Shown one piece after another: positions 42,494 to 52,501 of a stretch of 64,000 bases of DNA. Below the pieces are notes generated by a model. The model did not search any database and had not been told where the DNA came from. It worked only from the letters and a program-made list of their open reading frames with translations. Within the stretch, counting starts at the first letter, position 1, and the number at the start of each line of letters is the position of its first letter. Source of the stretch: Methylophaga sp. (GTDB lineage: Bacteria; Pseudomonadota; Gammaproteobacteria; Nitrosococcales; Methylophagaceae); assembly GCF_009711715.1 (NCBI RefSeq), contig NZ_VENF01000011.1, positions 62,001-126,000 on the forward strand. Reading direction: 5' to 3'. A program made the position numbers and the translations under genes.

Positions 42494-43180
42494 ATGCATA
42501 TATTGATGGTTTTAACCTCTCATGACCGACTAGGTGCTACCGGTGAAAAAACAGGATTCTGGCTGGAAGAGTTTGCTGCACCCTATTATGTTTTTCATGA
42601 TGCTGGCGTTAGAGTGACATTGGCCTCACCCAAAGGCGGCCAGCCACCGCTGGATCCTAAAAGTGACAGTCCGGATTTCCAGACAGACGCTACAGAACGC
42701 TTTAAACAGGATAAATCTGCACAAAAGCTTTTAGCTAACACCTTACCATTAGCGCAGGTTCGCGCTGAGGATTATGACGCCGTATTTTATCCTGGGGGCC
42801 ATGGGCCGATGTGGGATTTATCACATTCCTCTTACTCTATCAGCTTGATTGAATCGTTCATCAAGCAAGATAAACCAATTGGCTTTGTCTGCCACGCACC
42901 GGCCGCTTTGATGAATGTTCACGGCAAAGACGGTCAGCCTATCGTCAACAACCGTGCCGTGACCGGATTCAGCAATAGCGAGGAGGAAGCTGTTGGACTG
43001 ACTGACATTGTCCCTTTCCTTCTGGAGGATGCACTTAAAGCCCGGGGCGGCCGTTTTGTGAAAGCTGAAGACTGGACTGAGAACTGTTGTGTGGATGGCC
43101 TGCTGATCACCGGCCAGAACCCACAATCCTCAGAAGCCACGGCAGAAGCCCTGCTCGAGAGCCTCAAACAGGCCGCTTAG
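42494..43180 (+). CDS. DJ-1/PfpI-family glyoxalase III-like protein
   Basis: 228 residues, type 1 glutamine-amidotransferase fold. The nucleophile is Cys133 followed by His134 (GFVCHAPAALM), with Glu near 25 (TGFWLEEFAAPYY) and YPGGHGPMWDL as the backbone. This is the Hsp31/glyoxalase III subgroup, which detoxifies methylglyoxal without glutathione or repairs glycated groups. CAAGGAG precedes the ATG. Confidence 0.9.
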   Translation: MHILMVLTSHDRLGATGEKTGFWLEEFAAPYYVFHDAGVRVTLASPKGGQPPLDPKSDSPDFQTDATERFKQDKSAQKLLANTLPLAQVRAEDYDAVFYPGGHGPMWDLSHSSYSISLIESFIKQDKPIGFVCHAPAALMNVHGKDGQPIVNNRAVTGFSNSEEEAVGLTDIVPFLLEDALKARGGRFVKAEDWTENCCVDGLLITGQNPQSSEATAEALLESLKQAA

Positions 43181-43221
43181 CTGTTATAATCAGCGGTTTT
43201 AACTAAAACGGAATAATACCG

Positions 43222-43503
43222 ATGGCAAAAGCGACTGCAAGACATATCCTCGTCGACAGCGAAGAAATCTGTCTGGAACTGAAACGTGAAATCGAACAGG
43301 GTGCCGACTTTGGTGATATCGCCAAAGAGCACTCTTCCTGCCCTTCCGGTCGCAGCGGCGGAGATCTGGGTGAGTTCGGTCCAGGCATGATGGTGCCGGA
43401 ATTCGACAAGGTCGTGTTCTCAGCACCGGTAAATACCGTGCAGGGTCCGGTTAAAACCCAGTTCGGCTATCACCTGCTGGAAGTGACCAGCCGTAGTGAA
43501 TAA
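43222..43503 (+). CDS. ppiC: Parvulin-type peptidyl-prolyl isomerase
   Basis: 93 residues of a single parvulin domain: [20 protein letters not shown] at the start, [20 protein letters not shown] in the middle and [12 protein letters not shown] at the end. Cytoplasmic (no signal peptide). A terminator follows. Confidence 0.95.
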   Translation: MAKATARHILVDSEEICLELKREIEQGADFGDIAKEHSSCPSGRSGGDLGEFGPGMMVPEFDKVVFSAPVNTVQGPVKTQFGYHLLEVTSRSE

Positions 43504-43520
43504 GACTCCTGGTCTTATTT

Positions 43521-43548
43521 AAAAAAGCCCCTTCATTGGGGCTTTTTT
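43521..43548 (+). terminator. Terminator of ppiC
   Basis: AAAAAAGCCCC, loop, GGGGCTTTTTT, 18 bp after the ppiC stop. Confidence 0.92.
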
Positions 43549-43556
43549 ATTTGTAT

Positions 43557-43763
43557 AACCACAGGGACACAAAGCATTCAGCGGATAAAAAATCGTCTTA
43601 TTCCCTCTTAGCCCAGAGAGCTTTCAGATCGGACCTTTCAGCAAAACAAACCTCAACCAGGCATTCAAACTCCGCCTACCCAGCACAATAAGCTTTATTC
43701 ATATTGTGTCGGTGCTGAAACAACTCGACGCTTTAAAGTGATAACTCTGCGTCCTCTGTAGTT
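43557..43763. repeat. Palindromic repeat, expanded copy, filling most of a 268-bp gap
   Basis: The left arm AACCACAGGGACACAAAG (43557-43574) and right arm CTCTGCGTCCTCTGTAGTT (43745-43763) match the arms of the 31007-31050 element with a few changes. The interior is about 170 bp instead of 16. I see no ORF in the interior; it may be an insertion or the full-length form of the element. Confidence 0.55.
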
Positions 43764-43771
43764 CCTCAAGT

Positions 43772-45850
43772 TCACAGAACCAAGCGATAATCCGGTAAAT
43801 GCTCAAGTAACTGTTTGCCATAGCCCTTGGTCAGCAAGCGCCGGTCCAGTATGGTTATCCGCCCGCTGTCGGTTTCCTTGCGCAGAAGACGCCCACAGGC
43901 CTGGATCAATTTAACGCTGACGGCCGGTAAAGACAGCGCAGTAAATGGCTGACCACCGCGACGGATAATCCACTCCTGCTTGGCCTGCTCTATCGGTCGG
44001 GTAAACACCGGAAACGGCAGTTTGGTAATAATCACATGGGTACAGAGATCACCCGGCAGATCAACGCCCTCGGCAAAGCGATCCATGCCGAAAATAATGC
44101 TGCCCTGACCGGCTTCCACCTGAAGAATATGCCGCTGGACCATGTTTTTGGGTGATAGTGTATCCCCCTGAATCAACACCAGCCGGCTGATTTCCTGCGG
44201 TAACTGCCGGTACACCGCCTCCATCACCTCGCGGGAAGTAAACAGCACCAGGGTGGCTTCTGAGGTATCAATCACCTCTTTCAACCTGGTGACAACCTCT
44301 TGCCGCCACTGCAGTTGCTGCTCATTAGGCAGGTATCGCATGGCGGGCAGGTTCAGCGTAGCCTGATCGTTGTATTTAAACGGCGACGGCACAGCCAGAA
44401 AATGCTGTTCATCAAAGCGGTGCAGTCCACAATCCATCCGGAAACGGTGAAACAGCCCCATGCCGCGCAGGGTCGCCGAGGTCAATACCACGCCAAAGGC
44501 CCGGGTCCACAAACTGCGATCAAGAAAATAGGCCGCAGTCATCGGCCCGGCATGAATCACCAGGGTTTGTTGTTTGGCAAATTGCTCCACCGACAACCAG
44601 CGGACATTGGGTGGCCGGTCTGCCTGATCCGGTTCCAGAAACAGCGCCATAAAATCAATCAGGTAGCCAAAGATATTCTGCACCGTGCCGACCTGTGGCA
44701 ACAGGGCTTCACCCACTTTGTTGGAAAGCTGGGTTTTCTCCAGCCCTTCCTTGATCCACTTGGCCAGCACCGAATAATGCTTATAGATATTATTCGCCCT
44801 TTGCAGCAGATTCTGACAGGGAATCAACAAGGCATTGACCAGTGGGCTGTTCCAGAAAATACGCGGTTCACTAATCCGTTGTGCCAATAAATCATGGACC
44901 AGCCCGTCGCTTTGAAGAATGGTTTCCATCTGTTGCAGATGGCTGATCACAGCGGGCAGATCCCGGCGTAATTCGCTGAGCATATAACCAAAATCATGCT
45001 GCCGAAATGCCAGTGCTGACGGGATTTTCTTCAATACGCTGTCGGCGGTTTCCGTGGTCTGATAAAGTTGAATAAAGTTGAGCGCCTTGGCAGCATGATC
45101 CAGCGCCTTGCGTGGCAGGTTATGCGCCTCGTCGAAAACAAACAGCACTTCTTCCGGGTTGGGCAGCACCAGACCGCCACCAAGATCGGCGTCACTGAGA
45201 ATCAAATCGTGATTTGCCACCACCACCTGGGCGCTGACCATTTCGCGGCGTAATTTGTAATAAGGACAGCGCAGATAAAACGAACAACTCTTGCCGGCAC
45301 AGCCCTCAGAGTCGGTAGACACTTGGTTCCATAAATCCGAACTGATCTTGTCACTGCGACTGTCTCTGTCGCCATCCCAGCGTTCCCGCTCCCACTCACT
45401 CAGCATCTGCTTGGCTGCCGCCACATGCAGCGCCTGCTGATATTTGGCGTCGATATCAATATCCAGCGTTTGTTGTGCCGGTGCGGTCGCCAATTGACTG
45501 AGCTTACTGGGGCAAAGGTAACGCCTGCGACCTTTGACCTGAACAAAACGAATCGGCTGTTCCAGTGCCGCAGAGAACTGCGGCAGATCTTTCTGAATCA
45601 GCTGTTGCTGAAGATTCACCGTGGCGGTGCTGATCACCAGGGTTTTCTTGTTGCTGATGGCTGCCTCAATCGCGCCGCTTAAGTAAGCGAGGGTTTTGCC
45701 GACCCCGGTAGGTGCTTCAACCACAGCAATTCGCTGCTGTGCCGGTTTTGTCATTTGGTCGGCGATAAACTGGCTCATCTGCGCTTGCTGCGGCCGGGGT
45801 TTGAAATCGGGAATCGCTGCCTGCAAACGCCGAAAAATGGCTTCTGACAA
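43772..45850 (-). CDS. dinG: DinG-family ATP-dependent DNA helicase
   Basis: 692 residues, XPD-like superfamily 2 helicase. Walker A VVEAPTGVGKTLAYLSGA, Walker B VFDEAHNLP, and iron-sulfur cysteines (LCPSKL, then CAGKSCSFYLRCPYY). Motif VI region reads QACGRLLRKETDSGRI. Unwinds DNA at damage or R-loops. The gap to ldhA upstream is only 2 bp. Confidence 0.93.
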   Translation of the reverse strand: MSEAIFRRLQAAIPDFKPRPQQAQMSQFIADQMTKPAQQRIAVVEAPTGVGKTLAYLSGAIEAAISNKKTLVISTATVNLQQQLIQKDLPQFSAALEQPIRFVQVKGRRRYLCPSKLSQLATAPAQQTLDIDIDAKYQQALHVAAAKQMLSEWERERWDGDRDSRSDKISSDLWNQVSTDSEGCAGKSCSFYLRCPYYKLRREMVSAQVVVANHDLILSDADLGGGLVLPNPEEVLFVFDEAHNLPRKALDHAAKALNFIQLYQTTETADSVLKKIPSALAFRQHDFGYMLSELRRDLPAVISHLQQMETILQSDGLVHDLLAQRISEPRIFWNSPLVNALLIPCQNLLQRANNIYKHYSVLAKWIKEGLEKTQLSNKVGEALLPQVGTVQNIFGYLIDFMALFLEPDQADRPPNVRWLSVEQFAKQQTLVIHAGPMTAAYFLDRSLWTRAFGVVLTSATLRGMGLFHRFRMDCGLHRFDEQHFLAVPSPFKYNDQATLNLPAMRYLPNEQQLQWRQEVVTRLKEVIDTSEATLVLFTSREVMEAVYRQLPQEISRLVLIQGDTLSPKNMVQRHILQVEAGQGSIIFGMDRFAEGVDLPGDLCTHVIITKLPFPVFTRPIEQAKQEWIIRRGGQPFTALSLPAVSVKLIQACGRLLRKETDSGRITILDRRLLTKGYGKQLLEHLPDYRLVL

Positions 45851-45852
45851 AT

Positions 45853-46842
45853 TTAGCCTCCGACCTGATAAGTCAGCGGCTTATCATGCAGGTATTGCAG
45901 AATGCTGCTGACGGTGGTCTCGGCGATATGCTGCAGAGCTTCCTTGGTGAAGTATGCCTGATGACCGGTAACAATCACGTTGGGCAGGGTAATCAGGCGC
46001 TGAATCACATCATCCTGAATAATATCCAGCGAGTGATCTTCAAAAAACAGACTGCCTTCCTGTTCGTAAACATCCAGGCCGAGATAGGCAATATGATGGG
46101 CTTTTAGGCCCTCCAGCACAGACTGCGTATCCATCAGTGCACCGCGGCTGGTGTTGATCAACATCACCCCTTGCTTCATCCGGGCCACGTTGTCCCGATT
46201 AATTAAATAACGGGTGTGTTCATTAAGCGGGCAGTGCAGAGTAATAATATCGCTGCTGGCAAATAAGCTGTCCAGCGCCGCCGTCTCATAGCCTTGCTGA
46301 CGACATTTTTCTTCATTAAACGGATCATAAATCAGGATCCGGCAACCAAATGCCTGCATTCTCTCGGCAACCAGCATGCCGATCTTGCCACCACCGATAA
46401 CGCCAAGCGTCTTGCCGTAAAAATCAAAGCCAAGCAAACCGTCCAGCGAAAAGTTGCCATCGCGGACCCGGTTATAAGCCCGAGGTAACTTGCGACTCAA
46501 AGCCAGCATCAGGGCAATCGTATGTTCGGCAACAGCATAGGGTGAATAGGCCGGCACATTGACAATGCGAATGGCAAGATCCTTTGCTGCCTGCAAATCG
46601 ACCTGGTTAAACCCGGCGCAGCGTAATGCAATCAGCCGTGTGCCGCCTTCAGCCAGCATGGTCAGTGTTTCCCGCCCCAAATCATCATTGACGAAGGCAC
46701 TGACAACTTCTGCGCCCTGAGCCAGCACCGCGGTAGCCGGATTCAGTGCCAGTTCCAGACACTGGAACTCAAGCTCATCCGCCGCCGCTCGCAGAAGAAA
46801 GGTCTGATCATAAGGTTTGGCACTGAAAACAGCGATTTGCAC
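45853..46842 (-). CDS. ldhA: D-2-hydroxyacid dehydrogenase, D-lactate dehydrogenase-like
   Basis: 329 residues. NAD motif LGVIGGGKIGMLVAERM; catalytic Arg in NTSRGALMDT, Glu in LDVYEQEG and His in TGHQAYFTKEA. Close to fermentative LdhA (pyruvate to D-lactate). It precedes dinG with a 2-bp gap. Confidence 0.93.
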   Translation of the reverse strand: MQIAVFSAKPYDQTFLLRAAADELEFQCLELALNPATAVLAQGAEVVSAFVNDDLGRETLTMLAEGGTRLIALRCAGFNQVDLQAAKDLAIRIVNVPAYSPYAVAEHTIALMLALSRKLPRAYNRVRDGNFSLDGLLGFDFYGKTLGVIGGGKIGMLVAERMQAFGCRILIYDPFNEEKCRQQGYETAALDSLFASSDIITLHCPLNEHTRYLINRDNVARMKQGVMLINTSRGALMDTQSVLEGLKAHHIAYLGLDVYEQEGSLFFEDHSLDIIQDDVIQRLITLPNVIVTGHQAYFTKEALQHIAETTVSSILQYLHDKPLTYQVGG

Positions 46843-46977
46843 GGTAGCGACGGGTCCGAAATGATGGTTTAAATCGTTATTGTCCTAATCTGAACGCTGT
46901 AATTCAATCTTTATGCTATGCAAAACTTGGGGAAATTTCTTACACTGCTACTAAGCGTAGACAGGAAGCACGGCATT

Positions 46978-47931
46978 ATGGCGACAAGACCTCACCGCCC
47001 CATCTGCACCTTATGCCTGAATCCGGCACTGGATGTGACTTACCACGTCAGCAAGCTCATTCCCGATGAGAAATCCCGTGCTGACAGCGCCCGTTATGAT
47101 CCGGGGGGTAATGGCATTAACATCGGTCGTGCGCTGACCCGTCTCGGGATTGAATCTCATACTATCTGCGTGATTGCCGGCGCCGTTGGTCGCATTTTCA
47201 AAACTCTGCTGGTTGAGCAGTTGAGTCATGTGGTCTATGAAGAAGTCACCGGGGAAACACGGATCAATACCACCATTATTGAAACCGGCAGCCATAACCA
47301 ATTCCAGATAACCAGCAGCGGCACCGATATACCCGCGTCAGACATCGATAGGATTGCCGACGACTTCATTGAAGTGACAGGCAGCGGCTACGGCATTATC
47401 ACCGGTTCCTGCCAACCGAACGTGTCAATGTCTCTGTACGCCGACCTGGTTGAGCGAATTAATCAACAGGGCGGCCGCGCGGTGGTCGATGTGCACGGAG
47501 AAATGCTGAAACGGGCGATTGTCGCCAAACCGTTTATGATTAAACCCAACAAGTACGAACTGGAAATGATGTTGAATGAATCGCTTCCCACACCGGAAGC
47601 GGTCGCCCACAGCGCCCGACTGATTCAGCAGAGCGGGGTCAATTACGTCTGTGTCTCTCTGAGCCATGAAGGTGCCCTGCTGGTCACCCCTGATAACAGC
47701 TATTTTGCCAAGGCACTGGATGTCACCGTCAACACTACGGTCGGTGCCGGTGACTCGATGGTCGCGGGCTTGGTGGCCGGCTTCAGTCTGCATGACACAC
47801 CAGAACAGATCCTGACCCTGGGGCTAGCCTGCGGTGCCGGCACGGTGATGCATCCGGGTACCGAATTGTTCGATGAGAGCGATATTGCCTGCCTGAGCAA
47901 ACAGGTTGTTATCAAAAAGCTGGATATCTAG
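46978..47931 (+). CDS. PfkB-family hexose-phosphate kinase (1-phosphofructokinase/Pfk-2 type)
   Basis: 317 residues from the ATG of MATRPHRPICTLCLNPALDV; upstream 20 codons unlikely. Substrate motif PGGNGINIGRALTRLG and catalytic VNTTVGAGDSMVAGLVAGF. Phosphorylates a fructose- or tagatose-phosphate; Pfk-2-like sequence. No PTS genes are near, so a role as 6-phosphofructokinase is as likely as fruK. Confidence 0.88.
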   Translation: MATRPHRPICTLCLNPALDVTYHVSKLIPDEKSRADSARYDPGGNGINIGRALTRLGIESHTICVIAGAVGRIFKTLLVEQLSHVVYEEVTGETRINTTIIETGSHNQFQITSSGTDIPASDIDRIADDFIEVTGSGYGIITGSCQPNVSMSLYADLVERINQQGGRAVVDVHGEMLKRAIVAKPFMIKPNKYELEMMLNESLPTPEAVAHSARLIQQSGVNYVCVSLSHEGALLVTPDNSYFAKALDVTVNTTVGAGDSMVAGLVAGFSLHDTPEQILTLGLACGAGTVMHPGTELFDESDIACLSKQVVIKKLDI

Positions 47932-48035
47932 TCAGCGCGATATTTCACGGGGTCCCCTGCTGGGGATGGCAGTTTTCGCGCCTTTGATCAGCGTTTGATT
48001 AAGTCCAGCACCATGGCAATTGATGTCTGTCCTGC

Positions 48036-48707
48036 TCAGATGAATCTCCGTTCAAGGCTTTTCCAGACAAGCCCGATGAGTCCCATTGCCAATATGATGA
48101 ATGGGACTATCGCTGCAGGTATATCCAGCGCCCATAAGGTCAGGCCCGAGTACAACAGCCAGACCGCAGGAATCAACGTAATAAGCCATAACATCCAACC
48201 TCTGAACATGATTAATGCCAGCCCCAGCGTAGTGACGGATGTGGGATCAGGATGAATGCCGAAAACCTCAGCCCTAAACCAGTTGCCACCACTTGCAAGC
48301 CCGATAAGAGGCAGACCTATCAGTCCTGCAAGCGCTAAGACACTACCCAGGACGGTAGAGAGTTTTTTACCAGGCCAGCTATCCAGGCCCGGTGCGATAA
48401 CAGCTAGCAATAACAACAATGCTGCTTGAGTCAGAAATACATAAGCCATATAACTGCCCGCCCAGTTCAGTTCGGCATAAAACTGGATAAAAAAGGCAAC
48501 GGCGATAAAAGCCCATACAGGAGCAATAAGCAGGCTGGCCAGGCGGGCGCGGTTATTCAGAGCCAGCCACAGGGTGACCGCGCCCAATATTATTGTCAGC
48601 AGATGCATGGGCCAGAATGTCTCACCCATGCGTTCAAGCAAGCGGAAATAAATCTCCGTGGTAAACGGAATAAAATCCTCCAGCGAGTAACTAAACCCGT
48701 TGCTCAT
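48036..48707 (-). CDS. DUF6064 membrane protein
   Basis: 223 residues with about seven membrane helices. The N-terminus (SLEDFIPFTTEIYFRLLE) fits DUF6064. It overlaps the aldo/keto reductase stop by ATGA, so the two form an operon. Function unknown. Confidence 0.8.
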   Translation of the reverse strand: MSNGFSYSLEDFIPFTTEIYFRLLERMGETFWPMHLLTIILGAVTLWLALNNRARLASLLIAPVWAFIAVAFFIQFYAELNWAGSYMAYVFLTQAALLLLLAVIAPGLDSWPGKKLSTVLGSVLALAGLIGLPLIGLASGGNWFRAEVFGIHPDPTSVTTLGLALIMFRGWMLWLITLIPAVWLLYSGLTLWALDIPAAIVPFIILAMGLIGLVWKSLERRFI

Positions 48708-49636
48708 AGCGACTCAATATAATCGACCATCTTTTGTCGGCAACTGGCTGATGGCATGGGCCCCATACCCGCTCGCATATTTTCACGCAAATGCACGACC
48801 TGCGTGGTGGCAGGAATAGCACAGGTAATCGCCGGGTGACTCACAATAAACTTCAACAGAAAATCAGCCCAAGTCGTGCAGCCGCACTCTTCAACGGCCC
48901 ATTCAGGCAAGGGTTCATTGCGGCGTTTCAGACCTTTAATCAGGCTACCTCCATCATAGGGCCGATTGGCAATTACAGCGATCCCTCTCTCTTCAGCCAG
49001 TGGCAGCAGCCGGTTTTCCACTTCACGGTGCGAGATGTTGTAGGTCAGCTGAGCGAAGTCGATATCCTCGGAAACCATGATTTCTTCGAACTCCCGGTGG
49101 CGGCGACCATGCGAAGTGGTGATACCAATGTGATGAATCAGGCCTTCTTTTTTCATTTCACGCAGCGCTTCCAGATGCGCGCGCCAGTCTGCCAGGTTGT
49201 GCACCTGCACCAGGTCGAATTGATCCACATGCCATCGAGCTTTGAGATCAGCGACCTGCTCATGAGCTGAGCCACCAGCCGGGCTCCAGACTTTTTCAGC
49301 AGAAAAGAGGCTGTCGGGAATACCCAGTTGCTGCAAAGCATAGCCGATGACATCGGGCGCTGATCCATACATGGGTGAGGAATCGATCAGGCCCCCGCCC
49401 ATGTCGAAAAACGCTTTGATCACCTCTGTTCGGGCTGCAAGCAATTTTGGATCGGTGCCGACATTGAAAGTTTGCCATGTGCCCAGACCAATGACCGGCA
49501 GGGCTTTGTCAGGCGCATATCGTTTCCTGAGCAGTTCTGTGCTGGCCGCAAAGCTTGGGAATGATGGCAACAATGTCACAGCCAGACCGGCCGTGATCAT
49601 TTTGAGACTTTGTCTGCGAGTGAAACGATTGTTCAT
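48704..49636 (-). CDS. Tat-exported aldo/keto reductase
   Basis: 310 residues from the ATG after AAGGGGTG. A twin-arginine signal is present (FTRRQSLKMITAGLAVTLLP, then SFPSFA). The reductase barrel has the catalytic Asp/Tyr (GLIDSSPMYGSAPDVIG), Lys and His positions (FSAEKVW, LVQVHNL). It is periplasmic, unlike most of the family; substrate unknown. Overlaps DUF6064 by 4 bp. Confidence 0.9.
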   Translation of the reverse strand: MNNRFTRRQSLKMITAGLAVTLLPSFPSFAASTELLRKRYAPDKALPVIGLGTWQTFNVGTDPKLLAARTEVIKAFFDMGGGLIDSSPMYGSAPDVIGYALQQLGIPDSLFSAEKVWSPAGGSAHEQVADLKARWHVDQFDLVQVHNLADWRAHLEALREMKKEGLIHHIGITTSHGRRHREFEEIMVSEDIDFAQLTYNISHREVENRLLPLAEERGIAVIANRPYDGGSLIKGLKRRNEPLPEWAVEECGCTTWADFLLKFIVSHPAITCAIPATTQVVHLRENMRAGMGPMPSASCRQKMVDYIESL

Positions 49637-49838
49637 ATTCAACACCCCTTGTGAGGTTTGAGAGGCACCATACCAGCGCATACGCTGCATGACAAACCAC
49701 CCCACACAGGCGAAAAAGTCTAAACGATTAACAAATTTTTAAATCCCGACTGACACCATTTTCGTATACAGATGAAAAATTTTTAGTTTTATTTGCGTCA
49801 CTCCGAAATCACTCATGTAAGCCGCCCGCTGGTCACGT

Positions 49839-51575
49839 TCAAACCGGCTGCAGTAAATCATCCACCAGGAACTGGACCGATTTATTGGCGCGGTATTCGT
49901 TGACAGCCAGTCTATATCGAATCAGGACTTTTGTGCCCTGCGCCAGCCAGTCCGGTTTACCCTGTCTGAAAGCCATGGCCGTGATTTGTCGCTTATCCGG
50001 CAGAGTTAAACTTAAGCGTAAATGATCCTGCTCCTGCCCTACCAGCCGCCAGTCGGCAACTTCAAACACCCCATGGAAGCGGGGTTCTTCAAAGCCCTGC
50101 CCCCAGGGCGCGGCGTTGGGTAATATCTCGGCCAGCTGCAGGTTGATTTCAGCATGATCAAGTTCACCATCGGAATGCAGGTGCTGTTGATAAACGCCAG
50201 GGTCGACCATATCGGTCAGCGCCGCTTCAAAGGCATTGGCAAAGGCTTCAAAATCGGTCTGTTTCAGCGTCAGGCCGGCCGCCATCGCGTGGCCGCCGAA
50301 ACGTTGCAGCATCTGTGGATGACGGCTGGCAATGCGAGCCAGCACATCGCGGATATGGACACCGGCAATGGAGCGGGCCGAGCCTTTGATTTCGCCTTCA
50401 TTACCGGGCGCAAAAGCAATCACCGGCCGATGCAGTTTTTCCTTGATTCGCGATGCCAGCAGACCGATGACACCCTGATGCCAGTCTGCGTCATAGAGAC
50501 AGTAACCCGGTGCCTGCTCTTCCGTTTCCAGCGACAGTTTGTCGAGCATCTGCAGCGCATCCTGCTGCATCTGTTGTTCAACAGCGCGCCGCTCCAGGTT
50601 AATTTGATCCAGCTGCGCTGCCATCATTAAAGCCTGCTGCCAGTTATCGGTCAGTAGCAGATTGATACCGAGGCCCATATCTTCCATTCTGCCGGCGGCA
50701 TTGAGTCTGGGCGCCACGCTGAAAGCCAGGTCAGGGCTGGCCAGTTTAGCCGCTTCACGTCCGGCTACCTGAGCCAGCGCCAGGATGCCGGCACAGGCGC
50801 GGCGTTGCCGCATCCGCTTGAGGCCCAGATCCACCAGAGTCCGGTTCAACTGGTCCAGTGGCACGACATCGGCCACAGTGCCCAGTGCCACAATATCCAG
50901 CCAGTCGGCGACATTGGGTTCTTTAATGCCCTTCTGTTCGAACCAGTTCTGTTCACGCAGGACCTGTCTCAGCCCTAACAGCAAATAAAAGCAGACACCG
51001 ACACCAGCAAGGTTTTTGGATGGGAAAGTATCGCCGGGCTGGTTGGGGTTAACGATCGCATCGGCATCAGGCAGCATCTCACCGGCCAGATGATGATCGG
51101 TAACCAGGACTTTGATGTCCCGTCCTTTTGCGGCGCTGACGCCGGCGATGGCCGCAATGCCGTTATCCACAGTCAATAATAAATCCGGCTGCTGCTGTTG
51201 CGGAATTTCATTGAGTAGCTCCGGAGTCAGACCGTAACCGTGAACAAAGCGATTGGGGACAATAAAATCGATATGTTGCAGGCCAAAGGCGCGAAGACCG
51301 CGTATAGCGAGTGCACAACTGGTAGCACCGTCACTGTCAAAATCAGCGACCACGGTGATTTTCCATTGCTGCTGCAAAGCTTGCGTCAGAAGAGCCACTG
51401 CTTTATTCATTCCCAGCATCTGCTCGGGTCGTGGCAGATTATTGAGTTCAAAGAAAAGCGTCTCTGCCTCCTTAATACCTCTGGCGGCGAGCACCCGTCG
51501 CAGACAATCCGGCCAATTGGCCGGCAGCTGTTCCCAGCCACTGCTGTCGCGCTGTTTGATACTCATTGCTGTCAT
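49839..51575 (-). CDS. recJ: Single-strand-specific 5'-3' exonuclease RecJ
   Basis: 578 residues. DHH phosphoesterase motifs: VVADFDSDGATSCALAI, LLTVDNGIAA, LVTDHHLAG and APRLNAAGRMEDMGLGINLL; DHHA1 part has RFGGHAMAAGLTL. Acts in recombination repair and mismatch repair. Its ATG overlaps the upstream stop by one base (TAATG). Confidence 0.96.
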   Translation of the reverse strand: MTAMSIKQRDSSGWEQLPANWPDCLRRVLAARGIKEAETLFFELNNLPRPEQMLGMNKAVALLTQALQQQWKITVVADFDSDGATSCALAIRGLRAFGLQHIDFIVPNRFVHGYGLTPELLNEIPQQQQPDLLLTVDNGIAAIAGVSAAKGRDIKVLVTDHHLAGEMLPDADAIVNPNQPGDTFPSKNLAGVGVCFYLLLGLRQVLREQNWFEQKGIKEPNVADWLDIVALGTVADVVPLDQLNRTLVDLGLKRMRQRRACAGILALAQVAGREAAKLASPDLAFSVAPRLNAAGRMEDMGLGINLLLTDNWQQALMMAAQLDQINLERRAVEQQMQQDALQMLDKLSLETEEQAPGYCLYDADWHQGVIGLLASRIKEKLHRPVIAFAPGNEGEIKGSARSIAGVHIRDVLARIASRHPQMLQRFGGHAMAAGLTLKQTDFEAFANAFEAALTDMVDPGVYQQHLHSDGELDHAEINLQLAEILPNAAPWGQGFEEPRFHGVFEVADWRLVGQEQDHLRLSLTLPDKRQITAMAFRQGKPDWLAQGTKVLIRYRLAVNEYRANKSVQFLVDDLLQPV

Positions 51576-52501
51576 TACCAGAACCGCCAGCTTGATAAGG
51601 GAGTCAGTTTATAATCGCCCCACTCCGGAATAATCAGTTCTAACCCGCCAAGACGCCAGTATTTCAATGCCCGCATGGCCGGTAACAGCCAGTTTTGGGC
51701 GAGCGTCTGCCATTGTTGATCCCAGTCACTTTCTGGATCAAAGGCGAGAACATGTACCGCCTGTCTGGCGCTAATCTGTTCGAACTCGGACATACCGCTT
51801 TGGTAATCTGAGCCGGTTTCAACAGCCAGTGTTTTCAACAGCGGTGCTTCACCAGACACGTGCGGCCAGGCTCGCCAGGACGGCTGCGCTCCTTTGCCCC
51901 AGAACCAGAGGCTATTGATCGGGACTTTGCCGGCGGCTTCCCGTGCCTGGTTTTCCGGGCAATCAAATAACAGCATCTGAATTTCATTCCATAGCCGAAT
52001 CCAGTCCTGCGCGCCCTCTCCGCTGGGCATGTAACCGGAGACGGGGCGCCCATGCAGCCCCTCTTTGGCAGCCAAATCCACGAGCGGCAGTTCATTGCAT
52101 TCAAGCAGCCATTTATCGGCTTCCAGAACTGTGAGTCGGGCATCAAATTCATTCAGTAAAGGCTGTACACGGCTGGCAATAGCCTCTGCTTCATCGATAC
52201 TTAAATCCAGATCCCGGTAAAACAGCAACAGTTGATCCCGGTCCGGGTGGAGATAACAGGGATCGGCACAGAGACTGTTTTGACTGCCTCCCCGCAATCG
52301 AGCAATGGGCAAATCTGTGCCTTTAAGCTTCTGCTCAGCAAATAAGGATAATAGCCGCCGGTAATAAGGACTGTCATCGGCGTGGAAACGGGCTTTTTTA
52401 AGACAGCGGTTTACAGACTCAGGCACCAGGCCGCGATTAAGTTCATTAGCAAAGAAAATAGCATAGTCAGGCAGCACCAGGCTCAGACGGGCCTTAGCCA
52501 T
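51575..52501 (-). CDS. RpfE-like protein related to phosphoglycerate mutase
   Basis: 308 residues from the ATG overlapping the hda stop. It resembles the RpfE-type proteins of Xanthomonas, where rpfE also lies next to recJ (LHGRPVSGYMPSGEGAQDWI and GKGAQPSWRAWPHVSG regions recall cofactor-independent phosphoglycerate mutase). No rpfF, C or G is present, so the quorum-sensing link is only by name. Function unknown. Confidence 0.78.
   Translation of the reverse strand: MAKARLSLVLPDYAIFFANELNRGLVPESVNRCLKKARFHADDSPYYRRLLSLFAEQKLKGTDLPIARLRGGSQNSLCADPCYLHPDRDQLLLFYRDLDLSIDEAEAIASRVQPLLNEFDARLTVLEADKWLLECNELPLVDLAAKEGLHGRPVSGYMPSGEGAQDWIRLWNEIQMLLFDCPENQAREAAGKVPINSLWFWGKGAQPSWRAWPHVSGEAPLLKTLAVETGSDYQSGMSEFEQISARQAVHVLAFDPESDWDQQWQTLAQNWLLPAMRALKYWRLGGLELIIPEWGDYKLTPLSSWRFW

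Noticed and set aside
44300..44890. 196-codon plus-strand open frame
   Set aside because: Antisense to dinG and without protein-like motifs.
51575..52501. A diffusible-signal-factor (rpf) quorum-sensing locus
   Set aside because: Only the RpfE-like gene next to recJ is present; rpfF, rpfC and rpfG are not in the window.
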